From Neocallimastix lanati (nom. inval.) (taxonomy: Eukaryota; Neocallimastigomycota; Neocallimastigomycetes; Neocallimastigales; Neocallimastigaceae): 64,000 nt of DNA. The notes under the pieces are model-generated. The model made no database searches. It was given only the letters and a program-made list of their open reading frames with translations, and was not told where the DNA came from. A program made the position numbers and the translations under genes. The stretch spans positions 577,501 to 641,500 of the forward strand of contig JACVTC010000025.1 of NCBI GenBank assembly GCA_016946835.1, given 5' to 3'. Positions 34,737-51,800 of this stretch are shown here, one piece after another. The stretch's first letter is position 1, and every line of letters starts with the position of its first letter.

Positions 34737-34845
34737 AATAAATAAAGGTTTAAAAAAAAAAAAATTAATTAGTTGGTGTGGCTTTTTTTAAAATAAATAA
34801 ATATAAATTATAAAATTCACAAAAATTTTAATCTTTTATATTATC
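32810..34845. other. AT-rich intergenic DNA
   Basis: Poly-T and poly-A tracts, (AT)n near 33303, (TTTA)n fields at 33440-33590 and a pyrimidine-rich (TTCTTTTA)n-like tract at 34496-34570. No coding signal. Confidence 0.4.
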
Positions 34846-34849
34846 AATA

Positions 34850-35612
34850 TTTATTTATTATTTATTATTCAATTATTTATTATTCAATTATTTATTATTT
34901 ATTATTTATTATTTATTATTTATTATTTATTATTTATTATTTATTATTTATTATTTATTATTTATTATTTATTATTTATTATTTATTATTTATTATTCAA
35001 TTATTTATTATTTATTATTTATTATTTATTATTTATTATTTATTATTTATTATTTATTATTTATTATTTATTATTTATTATTTATTATTTATTATTTATT
35101 ATTTATTATTTATTATTTATTATTTATTATTTATTATTTATTATTTATTATTTATTATTCAATTATTTATTATTTATTATTTATTATTTATTATTCAATT
35201 ATTTATTATTTATTATTTATTATTTATTATTTATTATTTATTATTTATTATTCAATTATTATTTATTATTCATTATTTAATAAATTATTTATTTATTATT
35301 TATTATTTATTATTTATTATTTATTATTTATTATTTATTATTTATTATTCAATTATTTATTATTCATTATTTATTATTCATTATTTATTATTCAATTATT
35401 TAATATGTATTATTTAATTATTTATTATTTATTATCTATTATTTATTATTTATTATTTATTATTTATTATTTATTATTTATTATTTATTATTTATTATTT
35501 ATTATTTATTATTTATTATTTATTATTTATTATTTATTATTTATTATTTATTATTTATTATTTATTATTTATTATTTATTACTTATTATTTATTATTTAT
35601 TATTTTATTTTA
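34850..35612. repeat. 760-bp array of a 7-bp repeat (TATTATT)n with CAATTAT interruptions
   Basis: Period-7 array, the longest in the window. It is regularly interrupted by TTCAATTATTTATTATT variants, suggesting segmental growth of sub-blocks. The short Tyr/Leu/Ile reading frame within it is a by-product of the repeat. Confidence 0.9.
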
Positions 35613-35705
35613 TTTCAATAGCTAATCTATCCGTACAATAAATAAATTTCTGTTTTTTATTTTATAATTTTATTAACTTGATTCAGAATCGTTGATTTTT
35701 TTTTT

Positions 35706-35879
35706 TTTAGACTAGAAAGAGAATACACTTCCAGTACTTTATTAAGGGAGAGTTGCATTTCCCCAAATTGCATTTCGCCAGGTTACATTTCGACAAGCGG
35801 AGTATTGTTATAAATAAATGAATAAATAAATATTAATTCAAAATAATTTTCTTTAAAATTGTTTTATTCAATATTAATT

Positions 35880-35931
<52 letters not shown>

Positions 35932-36506
35932 TAATTTTCAACTTGGCGAAATGCAATTTGGCAAACTATTAAATAGATGCATATATTTTTATGTATTACA
36001 TTTATTAAAAAAAAATACATTATATAATTTAAAGGAAAAAAAAAATAAAATAAAATAAAAAGTATATAAAAGATTAAGTAAAATAAAAAAAAAAAAAAAA
36101 AAAAAAAAAGAATTTAATTAATTATAAAAAATTTATTGTTATAAAAAATAAACAAATAAGTCCAAAAGTTAAAAAAAAAAAAAAAAAAATTCTGTGTGAT
36201 GTATACTATATATAGTAGCATGATCACCAATTAAATATAAAATAATTAAAGCAAAGAAGTAACATATTTAAAATAGATTAAGTGTGATTATCGTACTAAA
36301 TTCTTCCCTGAACCACAAGAAAGATCATCAAAAAATTGAATTACTTACTATAGGTTCTTTGTTCTGAAGTGGGTTGTTAGTAAATGTGTATTGATATTGA
36401 TGAGAATTAACAGGACTACTAACTGCACTATTCTAATGCCATATTGGTACGACGACGTCGATACTCTTGGTAATAAAAGGAAAGTGTTTTTTTTAGCTAA
36501 ATCTCT

Positions 36507-36542
<36 letters not shown>

Positions 36543-37560
36543 CTCAAGAGAGAGCTACTGATGATTGGTATTGTTTTAGCAAAGATATTCCAACAAGCCC
36601 CACAATCTACGGGGACAGTAGACCCCTGTGAACTTTCTAAAAGTTGTTCACTTAAATGTCTCCGTTCCTCAATATTGAATTGTAGCTCATCTAAAGCTGA
36701 AATTCCACCAAAAAAGGAATATATAAAATATATTCCCGTTTATGAAAATTTTCATATTCTAAAATATATTAGAATAAGAAGAAAGTTAAGGAAAGATTCC
36801 ATACTTTTATTGGTAAATAAAATGAAAAAGTTCATCGATAAATAATCTAAAGATTTACATCGACATAGAGTAAAAAGGTAGAGCATTCAAATATCCAATA
36901 TATAAAAAAAGATTGATCATCTTTTTCCACAGCAAAGGGCAGAATTTAGGAAAATCGTCAGAAACTTCTACTTGTAATAGTAGTATTATATTTGTAGCCA
37001 GCTCTTAATCTTTAGATCCAGTTAAAACTTTTATTTCCTTGGAATTTTGCAACATCAAACCAATAAGATTCAATAATATCTTTGAATTTAGTGATATTCT
37101 TTTTTTCCTAATCTTCTTGTAGAGCACCAGCGATTTTTTCGATCTAAAAGAAAATGAACCTTCCAAAATTTTGTTATAAATAATTTCAAGGCATTTACCA
37201 GTAGAAGGAAATATTTCTTCTAGATTATGCTTACAAAAGAAAGCTTTAAAAAATTCAATAAGAATATTATCATCAGGTCCAGGAGTTTTTATTACACTTC
37301 ATCATAGAAAGTACTATGTTTTCTTATATCAGAGAGTGAAACAGGATCCTTATGATAAAAAAAAAATTAAAAAAAAATAAAAAAATTTTATTTAAATCAG
37401 AAATAAAAATGAAATGAAATGAAATCGGTAAATCAAATTTCCTAACTCCTATAGACCAGACCGACCATTAATATTAATATTCTATATGAACGATCATTCC
37501 CTGTATCAAGAGAAGTGCTGATAGTAATACCCCTCAGAGACACCATTTCTGGCGGTACGC
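35706..37560 (-). mobile_element. LINE remnant D
   Basis: The minus strand carries, from high to low coordinate: an RT fingers piece near 37290 (GPDDNILIEFFKAFF, CKHNLEEIFPSTGKCLEII); a frame near 36710-36560 reading FFGGISALDELQFNIEERRH, LSEQLLESSQGSTVP, VDCGACWNIFAKTI; the SPVNSHQYQYTFTNN piece near 36420 shared with 19386-19250; and an A/T-rich 3' tail shared with 2418-2640. The order of shared pieces agrees with the other copies, supporting one LINE family on the minus strand. A (TTTA)n array (35880-35930) with matching short flanks (CATTTCGCCA and TTGGCGAAATGC) interrupts the tail. Stops and frameshifts are abundant. Confidence 0.7.
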
Positions 37561-38440
37561 TTTTCAGGGAATTATGACTTTTTTAATAAAACGAATAAAC
37601 AAATAAATATAAATAAATAAAGTAATAATAATAATAATAATAAAATTTTTAAATATAACAATACATTAACAATTCACAATAAAAAAATAAAATAAAATAA
37701 TGATTATAGTAATAATAATAATAATTATCAAAATAAAACTAAATACTTTTAAACCTATATATATATGTCTAAATTAATTAAAATATATAACAAATTTATT
37801 TATTAAAAAATTTTTTTTTTCTTTTTTTCATAGAGATAATTTTTTTTTTTTTTATTTTTTCTTTTTTTTTTTTTTTTTTTTTTTTTACTTAAATTTAAAC
37901 TGTATAATTGCTCAATTATACAAAATCAAAAAAAAATTATATATATGGAATTAAAAAATAATTAACAATAACCTGTTAAATATTAAATATAATGAACTTA
38001 TTAAAAAAAAAATAATTAAAGTTTATTATATATATATAATAGAATTTTTTTTGTTTTTTAATAAGAATTAGTTATAAATATAAAAGATAATATTGATATA
38101 AAGTATTTTTTATATACATCAAATTTATATAAATATATAAAATAATAATAATAATAATATTATATAAATATATAAAATAATAATAATAATAATATTATAT
38201 AAATATATAAAATAATAATAATAATAATAGTAATATGGAAATAAAATAAAAATAATATATATATATATATATTATTCTTTATTTTTTTTTTTTTTTTTTT
38301 TTTTATTATTACTATATTATTATTATTATTATCGTTATTGTTATTATTATTATTGCTATTATTAATATTATTTAATAAATAGAAGATATTTTTAATTATA
38401 ATTATGTAATGATTAATATTTATAATATTTTATTTAATGA
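37561..38440. other. AT-rich intergenic DNA with a 35-bp triplicate
   Basis: Contains three exact tandem copies (the last differs by one base) of a 35-bp unit at 38126-38230, beginning TATATAAATATATAAAATAA. The rest is poly-T, poly-A and ATT repeats flanking the next gene's 3' end. Confidence 0.7.
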
Positions 38441-41896
<3,456 letters not shown>

Positions 41897-41899
41897 TTT

Positions 41900-42523
41900 A
41901 TTTAATTAAATGACATTTAATATGAATTATAGTATGTAAAAATTATATATATAGATAGTTATATATTATAGATATTCTTTTGAAATAGAGTAATACTTTT
42001 TATTAAAAAAAATTATTATTACTGAAAATAAAGTAAAATAACCAAATTCAATAAATATTATATGAAATGAATTGGTATATATTGAAGGTTGAATCATATA
42101 AAATAAAATAATATTATAATTATATCCTTTTATGTAAAAGTTTCACAAAATCTTTTATTGATATATTTTTAAGATGGAAAATAAAAAGAAAAAAAAAAAA
42201 AAAGAAAAAAAAAAAAAAAAAAAAAGAAATAAAAAAAATTCAAACAACTCCAAAATAAATTATAATGTAAATTTTTGAATATATATTATCATGTTTTAAT
42301 TCCTTTCTTAATTGTCATTAATAAAATAAGTTTATTTTTTCTTTTCAAATATTTAATATTGAGAGATAGTTTTATATATTTTTTTATTTATTAATAAAAA
42401 TAATATATATATTTCTTTCTTGATTATTTTTCCAAGTAATAATAATAATTAATTTTTAAATAACTTCCTAAAAAAAGTTTAATTATTTATAGAAAGAATG
42501 AAAGAAAGAAAATAACCCAAAGT

Positions 42524-42558
<35 letters not shown>

Positions 42559-43160
42559 ATTAACTTTCATTAATATTATCTATTAATATTAATTTATTTT
42601 ATTATTATTTTTTTTAATTAGTTTTTTAGTTTTTTTGTTATTATTATTTATTAAAATTATATATATATTATTTAATTATGATTATTGCTTTTTTATATTA
42701 TATATCTATTTAATTATATTAAATAATTAATAAATAATAAATATATATATATATATTTTTTTTATAAATATTATTATAAATATTAATGGATATTATATAA
42801 ATGGATATTATATAATTTATGTATTTAAAGTTTTAAATCTTTTTACAAAAAAAAAAAATTTAAAAATTCAATATTTAAATATAATTAATTAAACTTAATT
42901 AATTTTTTTTTTTTTAATTAAAATTTTAATATATAAAACGAAAATTACTTTTATTATTCTTTTTTTTTTTTTTTTTTTTTTTATTTACAATTCCATAAAT
43001 ATATATATATATTTCTTTAAATAATCACATTAAATAAAAAGAATTATTAAAATCCGTTGTTGCTTTTTGTTAATTTACTTTATTATTATATTTTATATTA
43101 TACTATAAAATAAAGTATTGCCTTTTAAATGTAAATTTTAATATATATATATAGATATAT
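41900..43160. other. AT-rich intergenic DNA
   Basis: A/T-rich with poly-A, poly-T and (AT)n tracts; the presumed promoter of the membrane protein gene and the 3' flank of the phosphatase gene. No further exon is recognised. Confidence 0.4.
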
Positions 43161-43163
43161 TTT

Positions 43164-43298
43164 TTATATTCGATTAAATGAATTTAATCCATCAATATAA
43201 TAATCTGGAATTATAGCATTTTGATTCAATAATGCTTCTTCAGAAGTTACACCTATTTTTATAGAAATAAATTGATATATATTATTAACAAACAAATA

Positions 43299-43332
<34 letters not shown>

Positions 43333-44530
43333 TTTCATTTATTTATTTATTTAAAACTTATTTTTTATTTATAGTTCATACCTGTAAGGACTAATAAAGT
43401 TGTAATATTATTATTTTTTCCAAAAACCATATCAGTATCTAATCTTTAAATAATTAAAATAATTTTATTTTAATATTAATAACCTAATTTCCAAAAAAAT
43501 ATATATTTAACATATATACATATATTATATAATATTTTACAATTAAATTTTTTTTTATAGAAAATATTTATATTTTTTAATTAATATAAAATTATATACC
43601 TATCACCAACCATACAAGTTCTTTTTAAATCTAAATTAAACCTTTTTTTTTTTTAATAATCATATATATTATTAATTTAATAATAATAATAATAATAATA
43701 AATTAATTATTGAAAGAAAAAAAAAAATTTATATAATAAAAAAATTTTTAAATATTAAATTTTTTAATTAAAAAAAAAAAATAATAATAAAATTACTTTT
43801 GACTGATACAGTTAATCATATTGGCTGTTGGTTTTCCAAGGAATACTGGTTCTTTATTAGCTACAGCAATTAAAGGTGCTACAACAGATCCAGCTTCTAT
43901 AAAATATAAATAATTTAAAATATTTTATAATATATTATAAATTTGTTAAGTATTTTTTTTTTTTTATCATTATCATTATTAGTTTTATTAAGTATTTTAA
44001 CAATATTTAAAAATTATTTTAAAACTTTAATATTATTTAAATTAAAAGATAAAAAGATTATAAATTAATTAAAATGATAGAAGAAAAAAAAAACTCTTTT
44101 TTAAAAAAAAATAATATATAAAAGAATTTAATTAATAAGCTTATCATTAACTATAAAAAAACCTTATTTTTTTAAGAACTTTAATTACTTACCAGGAAGT
44201 ACAGAATTTTGAACAGGATATGTTATATCACTATTAGTAACTAAGAATTGACAATCTGGATTGGTATTAATATATGTACAAGCTTTTGCATACTTTTTAT
44301 AATTTACTTTCACATCAAAACCAACAACAACAGCACCAACAGAATCATCTGGATGAATTGAATTAAATATATCTTCCTCACTCGAAAAAGGTTCAGTTAT
44401 ATTATCCTATATATTATTTATTTATTTATTATATATTTTACATTATTTTTTATTTAATAAATTATTTAATTTTAAAGATTTTCCATCCTTTCTTGTATTA
44501 TTTCTATTATTATTATTATTATTATTATTA

Positions 44531-44574
<44 letters not shown>

Positions 44575-45444
44575 GCTGGTGAATTTTATAACTTTAAATC
44601 CTTATTTATCTTTAAAAAAAAAAAAAATTATTATTTATTGTTGTCATTGTCATTGTTATTCTCATCTTCAAATTACTTATTATTATTTAAAATTAAAGAA
44701 TACCTCGTAACCAAATGCATTGACACCAACATCTTCAATTTCTTTGATTAAGCCCTTTGTTCCCAAAACATATACTCTTTTATCCTTTGGAAAATTAATC
44801 ACATTTTTCAAATAATATGCAGTTGAGTAAGCTGAACTAAATATATCATTCTTTAATAAAATTATAATTTTTATTATTAAATAATTTAAATTTCAAATCA
44901 TCAATTATTGAAACAAATTTTATAATGATTCATTATATTATTATTATTATTATTATTATAATAATTTTGTTAAATATAGAATTATATTTTATATATTTCA
45001 TTATATTTATAAATTAAATATATATATTTTATGTATTGAAATTAGTTTTTTGTTATATATAAAATTTAAAAATTTATAATTTCAATTACAATATCAATTG
45101 GAAGGTTAAATGACGAAAATTTCTTGAAATATTCTTCACGAGATTTTGTACTATTATTTGTTACAAATATAGTTTTCTTGTTCTACATATTTCAAGTTTA
45201 AAAATTTTAAAGAATTGATATTAATAAATAAAATATATAAATTAAATATTTTTATTTAAATATTTATACATTTAAATAATTTATATACATTTTTCTTCAT
45301 TAGAGTTAATGCTTCCTTAACCCCTTTTATTAAATTATTAGCTCTCCATATAACACCATCACAATCGAATATAAAAGTATCATACGAATCAAAAAAGTTT
45401 TTAATATCATTTATTTTTTCTAATTTAAAAGATTTCGTAGTCAT
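43164..45444 (-). CDS. PHO13: HAD-superfamily phosphatase, PHO13/phosphoglycolate phosphatase type
   Basis: Family members hydrolyse 2-phosphoglycolate and related damaged metabolites (p-nitrophenyl phosphate in vitro). Eight exons join in phase on the minus strand: 45444-45289, 45182-45090, 44850-44704, 44406-44193, 43896-43797, 43641-43600, 43443-43382, 43252-43164 (300 aa; family about 300-320). Catalytic motifs are complete: motif I FIFDCDGVIW (nucleophile Asp27, acid/base Asp29), motif II FVTNNSTKSR (Thr60/Ser63 region), motif III FLGKPTANM (Lys225) and motif IV MVGDRLDTDM (Asp250, Asp255). A C2 cap lies between motifs II and III (VYVLGTKGLIKEIED, GAVVVGFDVKVNYKKYA). The end reads IPDYYIDGLNSF, also typical of PHO13. 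Introns are mostly short and A/T-rich; two contain ATT microsatellites. Confidence 0.93.
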
Positions 45445-45738
45445 TTTGAATAAAATTGAATTTTATATTTCTTTAATTAAATCACAATCTATATATATAT
45501 GTATATATATGTATATTGTTTTTGATAATTTAATCCTATTTGCCAGAAAAAAATTTTTTTTTTTTTTTTTGATAAACATAATTTTATTAATGGATTAGGT
45601 TTAAATTAATATTAATATTAATAATATTTATAATAAAATTTTTTACTATTAGTTATCTCGATATTTTTTATGTTGTATTACCTTACTATGTCGTAATTTT
45701 TAACATTAATATAATATTCTGGTATATTTCAATTATAA

Positions 45739-45776
<38 letters not shown>

Positions 45777-48329
45777 AAAAATATTTCAATTATAAATAAA
45801 AAAAAAAAAAAAAATTATTTATTCTATATTTTCATATATATATTATTAGTTTTTATGTTTTTGCAACCAATATATATATATATCATTAGTTTTTATGTTA
45901 TATGAAATTAATGTATGTGTATATATATTTAGGGTTCAAACTAATATTAATATTTTACTTTTTCTTTTCATATATTTTTAAATATATTTTTCCAAATATT
46001 ATTATAAAAAATTTACATCATTAAACAAAACATAATATTAATTTTAGATATAATATATAAATAGAAATAAGTTAATACCAAGAAATTTTGGTATTTATTT
46101 TATTAAACTTATCCTAGTTTGTTAACAAATTTAATAAAAAAAAAGGTAAAATTTCTTTTTAAAATTTATGAATTAATATAAAAAATAGAGTACTGTTGAT
46201 TGTTCAAGAAACGATAGTCTAAAATAATTAAAATAAGTAAAAGATTAATAAGAGATTAAATGAAATATAAATAAAATAATAAATAGAAGATTAAAAAGAA
46301 TAAATAATATAATAAATAAAATAATAAATAAAATAATCAAAATAATTAAAATAATTAAAATAATTAAGAAAGGTAAAATAAATAAGAGAATAAAAAATAA
46401 ATATAAAGATTTAATTAAATCAATACTGAATTAATAAATAATTAATACTAATCTAATTTTGTGCCATTATTTATTAAGTATCTAAGAATGATATTTAAAT
46501 AATTGACAGTTAATCAAATTTTCTAAATTTCTTAATTTGGTATTTTCATTAATGAATTAATGAATTCTTTATTTGGTTTTAGTGATAGCATCATTATTAA
46601 TTTCAATAAATAATGTATAATATGCATAAATGAAATAAATCATGTTATTTGCAAGCCACTATTCCATAAAGGCCTATTTGTTATAATAAATTTAGTGTTT
46701 AAATAATTTATATTAAAGATAGTGAATGAATGAATGAATAAATTTATAAATAAATGAATAAATGAGCAAATGAATAAATGAATAAATGAATATTTAACTA
46801 ATAAATAAACATTTTCTCGATTTTTTTTAATTTGAATAGAATGCTTGGATGACAATCATCTGATAGATAATCGTGTGATAGTTTAAATATGGAAATACAG
46901 GAAAGTTACTTATTTTTCATCTACTGAATTAATTGTATTAAAATATATTTTATGTTTTATATCGTATATAATAACTATATAAAAATTATTGCTATGTAGA
47001 ATAGAACTAATAATGATCTATTTATTGAAGTAATAATGACTCAATGGGAATAACAAAAGAATCAAATAAAACATTTATCTAATGGTGTAGATTATTAAGA
47101 ATTAATGATGAATATTTTTTAATTACCGGTTAACAAATAAAATAGCCAAGGACAGATCATTATCATCAGTATCATCAGTCTATTCAAGACTAAATAGTAA
47201 GCACTATCTGACATACTATTTATGTATGGATTGATTACTTTAAACCATTCATACAATTACGAATACTTCATATTTATTAATATTTTCTATAAAAGGTCAT
47301 TTTATAGCATTTATTTATATTTATTTATATTTATTTATTTGTATTAGTTAACAAAATACAATACATTATAATACATTATTATATATTAATACATTACATT
47401 TTATATTATTCTATTCAATTTCCGTTATATTACTTTTTTATTTAAATTTAATCATCTATTCATTATTAGGACATAAATAGAAGATATATAATATTTTTTT
47501 GTTTAGAAAAATTATTTAATTATTTATTTATACATTTATTTAATATATACATTTATATATATATTTATTTAATATAGGTTTATTCATTAATTTATATATT
47601 TGACTTCTAACCCTATATTTTCAATCTTTCAATATATTTATTTCAATATGTTAAATTAAATTGTTTTATGTATATTTAATTTATATTAAATTTATAGTTT
47701 GAAAATTTGAATATGAACTTGATTTACTTAAATAAAAAATTTAATATATTTCAATATATTAAGTATACATTATAAATATATTATAAAGTTTATTATATAA
47801 TAAATAATATTTTATATTATGGTACTATAGCATAACAAATAAAAAAGCAATAATTTTATATTATTTTTTTTTATCAAAGCATTGTGTAACTATTTATATA
47901 TTCAACAATATATCGTAATAAAATCCTTAAAATTTTTATATAAATAATCATATATATAGTAAATATATTAATAATTAAGTTAAAAAATAAGTATCTTTCA
48001 TTAATAAACTTTAATAATTATATAAAATGATAACTATATTGTAAAAAAAAAAAAAGTTTTATTTATTTATTTATTTATTTATTTTTATTTTTATTTTTAT
48101 TTATATTTTTGTTTTTGTTCTTAATTTTCTCTTTGTTAATTTAAATGTGTTAATGAAACAATATTTGAAAGAAAATATTTAAAAAACATTTAATAATAAA
48201 AACGAAAAAGCAAATAAATTAAAAGTCAACAAGTTAAAATAAATAATAATTTATATTTTACTTTTTTTTTTTTGATTATAAAAAAAAATAATTAAAAAAT
48301 AAATTATTAAAAAGAAAAAAAATATAAAA
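45445..48329. other. AT-rich intergenic DNA
   Basis: Contains two blocks of ATATTTCAATTATAAATAAAAA (45725, 45780) separated by a long poly-A, a GAATGAATAAAT-type tetranucleotide field near 46722-46790 and a slightly less A/T-rich section at 46840-47260. I find no gene in it. Confidence 0.35.
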
Positions 48330-48881
48330 ATTTGTTGGTATTTACTATATACAATTTATTCACTCTATTTATTTAACGTAATAATTAATTAAAAAATATT
48401 TAGAAGAAAATTTATTTTTTAACAAATTATTATTTAATATATTTATTTTTTTTAATTATAAAGCAAAAGTTACGATTTTCACACTTCTTATTTAATATAA
48501 AAAAGTTTTTAATATAATTATTATTTTATAATACGTATTACATTAAATCAATATATATTATTTATTACTTTAAAAAAATTATTTATTATAATTCTATAAT
48601 TAAAAATTAGAGATTATTTAATATAATAAATCGTAAAACAGAAGAATTAATAATACAACATAAATTTTAAAAGAGAAATAAAAAAAAATATTTAATATTT
48701 TACTTTAAATCTGTATAATAAATAAATATTTTTTATTTTAACAAAAAGATACACAATAAATTCTGTATAATATAATAAATAATATTTTTTTATAAACACT
48801 AAAAATAATTATTAGTATAATAAAATTTTATTATAAAGCACATTTCATTTTATAAATTATTTGAATAATTATTTTATAAAA
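48330..48881 (+). promoter_or_regulatory. Upstream region of the kinase gene, retained in its decayed duplicate
   Basis: Blocks of this non-coding region recur at 55575-56050 upstream of the kinase pseudogene: TTAGAAGAAAATTTAT, TTTAATATATTTATTT followed by TTTAATTATAA, and especially AGCAAAAGTTACGATTTTCA near 48462 (AGCAAAAATAACGATTTTCA near 55700). The duplication therefore included the 5' flank. The AACGATTTTCACA block is the most conserved and the best guess for a functional site, but shared descent alone could explain it. Confidence 0.45.
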
Positions 48882-51800
48882 ATGCAAAAGTATTGGCCAG
48901 AAAAGCGTTGTCATGGAAAGGATAACATTTGGTATGCTATTAACCAAGTGACCCAAGAAGAAGTTATTTTAAAGTACTTTTCAATGTCTAATTGTGATGA
49001 ATATAAGGTTTCAAGAGAAGCCTATACTATGAAGTACTTATATAATGAAGATCCAAAACATTTCTTAGAAATGTATGATTATATGGAAGATAATAATGAA
49101 GATCAATATATGATTGCAATGGAAAAAGCTGAATGTTCCTTAGAAGATATTGTTAATGAAAGAGGTCATTTATCAGAAGAAGAAGCTGTTCCAGTTTTAA
49201 GGGAAATTTTAAGTGCACTTAAAGTTATGCATAAAAATAATTTTATTCATCGTGATTTAAAGTTATCCAATATATTAATAAAATCAAGAAGTGATCTTTC
49301 TTCAATAAAAATTATTGATTTTGGTGAAACTCTTGATAGAAGTGATGATTATCATATTACTGGAATGGTTGGTACATTACATTATATGGCACCAGAAATC
49401 CTTAAAAAGAAGAAGTATGGTAAAGCCGTTGATATTTGGGCTGTTGGTGTTATCGCTTATCGTCTATTAACTGGTTATTTCCCATATATAACTGAAGGTG
49501 AAAACCATAGTAAGCAATTAAAAGCTATTTTAAATAATAGTGTTTCTTATTTATGTGCTGATGATAAACGATTATCTATAAAAGGTATTTAATCAATTTT
49601 TAAAATATACTTTTAAGATAATAATTTTATAAATTTATATATATTTAACAAATATGTATATATTTATATATATATATATGTATTTTTTTTTTTATTTTTA
49701 TGTAATTGAATACTAATGTATAATACTATATTTATAAATTATAAATAATATATTAGCAATTGATTTTATTAATTGTATATTAGATCCAGAACCAAGTAGT
49801 AGAATGGGTATTGAAACTGCATTGGAACATCCATTCTTAGATCCATATTTTGAAGGAGAATTTGTTCCATATAAACCAATTCCAAAATTCACAAAGAAGA
49901 TGTCCAAAGAAAATATGAAAGAAGGAAAACCATTGGATATGAAAGGTAATTAATTTAGAGTTTCTCTATATGTAATTAACAATAATTAGTTATTATTATT
50001 AATAAAAATAATGAAAAAAAATTAACATTTTATTTTATTTTTTTATTTTTATTTTTATTTTTATTTATTATTATTTTAATAATATATTATTTTTAAAATA
50101 ATCATGATCATTATAATACTAATCATATATATATAAAAGGTATATTCAGGAAAACTATAAAAATGACTAAAAATCATGAAATTATTGGTGGTTCCGAAAA
50201 GATAATCAAAAATTTATTTAATAAAGATGAAAAGGATCAAAGTAATTATATAATTTTTTTTTTATAAATTACATGATAATGATGATGATAATAATTATTT
50301 AGAGAATTATATTTTATGATTTCAAAAGAAAAGGGTGATGTTATTAATTTATTTGGATACTCTAACATCCAAAAGTAATTAGTTGAATAACAGAATCAAC
50401 AAAATTATTAAAAGAAAAGTTTATTAAATTCGTTTTTTTTTTTTTTTTTTTTTTTTTTTATATCTTTATTATTATTATTATTATCATCATTGTTATAATA
50501 TATCTATTTATCGATATGTTCAATTATTTATTATATTTATATATAAATTCAGTACCTAACTTAAAATTTTTATATGTATATATATAAAAAAAAATTGTAT
50601 TATTAATTTTATAATCATTATAGATGAAGAGACTGAATCAAATAAAATTACTGTTACCGAAGAAGATGATAATGGAAAAACTAGTGGTATTACTTATTCA
50701 AAAACATGTGTTAATCCAAATCATAACAATAGTCCATTATCTTATTCTCACACAACATATCAAAGTGGGCCATATATGAATGGTTCACAAACCATTAATA
50801 GAAATTTCAGAAATAAATATAATGAACAAAATGATAATAATATTCCAGAATATTTGAATATTACTTTAGGACGTAATAGTCGTAAACCACAATTTGAACC
50901 AGTTCAAACCGCTGGTAATGTTGATGAAACCCAACCAAAATATTCACCAAGTAATTCACCAAGTAATGTAAATTATAATAATAATAATAATAGTGCTGGA
51001 AATTTAAATGAACCACAAATTAAAATTAATTATTCACCAAGTTATTCACCAAGTAATAACAATCCGAATAATAATTATAATAATAACAATGGTTCTTATG
51101 AAAGTGGACCAATAAAATATTCAAAGACTTATGCATCATCAAATAGTAATGCTAATAAATCAAATCCTATAAAATATTCAAAAACTTTAGCTCCTCCAAA
51201 ATTACCAAAGACAGCTGGTAATTCAATTGATGCATATCAACCAGCACAAGATTATAATTATACTAATAATAATAATAATAATAGTAATTACAACAACAAC
51301 AACAATAATAATTATAATAATGATAATAATAATAATTATAATAATTACAACAACAATAATAATAATTATAATAATAATTACAACAACAACAATAATAATT
51401 ATAATAATAATAATTACAACAATAATAATTATAATAATTACAACAACAATTACAATAATAATTATAATTATAATAAAAATAATAATAATTCTAATAATTT
51501 GAGTCCTCCAAAGCTTCCAAAAACAGCAGGTAATTCTATTGATGCATATCAACCAGTAGAAAATTATAATAGTAATAATTTAGTTCCAACTAAGCTTCCA
51601 AAAACAGCAGGTAATACTATTTATACTTATGAAGAATTTGAAGAAGTTGTAAATAATCAAAATATTGATAAACCTGCTACACGTCATAACAGAGCTCATA
51701 GTGATTCCACCAGACCAATTTATAATGCAAATGAGAATTATCAAAATCAACCAAATTATGGTACTTTACCAAAGAATGGTAATAAAAATGATTACAATAA

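Noticed and set aside
50303-50393. Extra kinase exon (LYFMISKEKGDVINLFGYSN)
   Set aside because: Its natural donor (GTAATT) leaves the wrong phase for the next exon. Skipping it joins exons 3 and 4 in frame. A weaker donor at GTGATG would keep phase, so a short alternative exon is not excluded.
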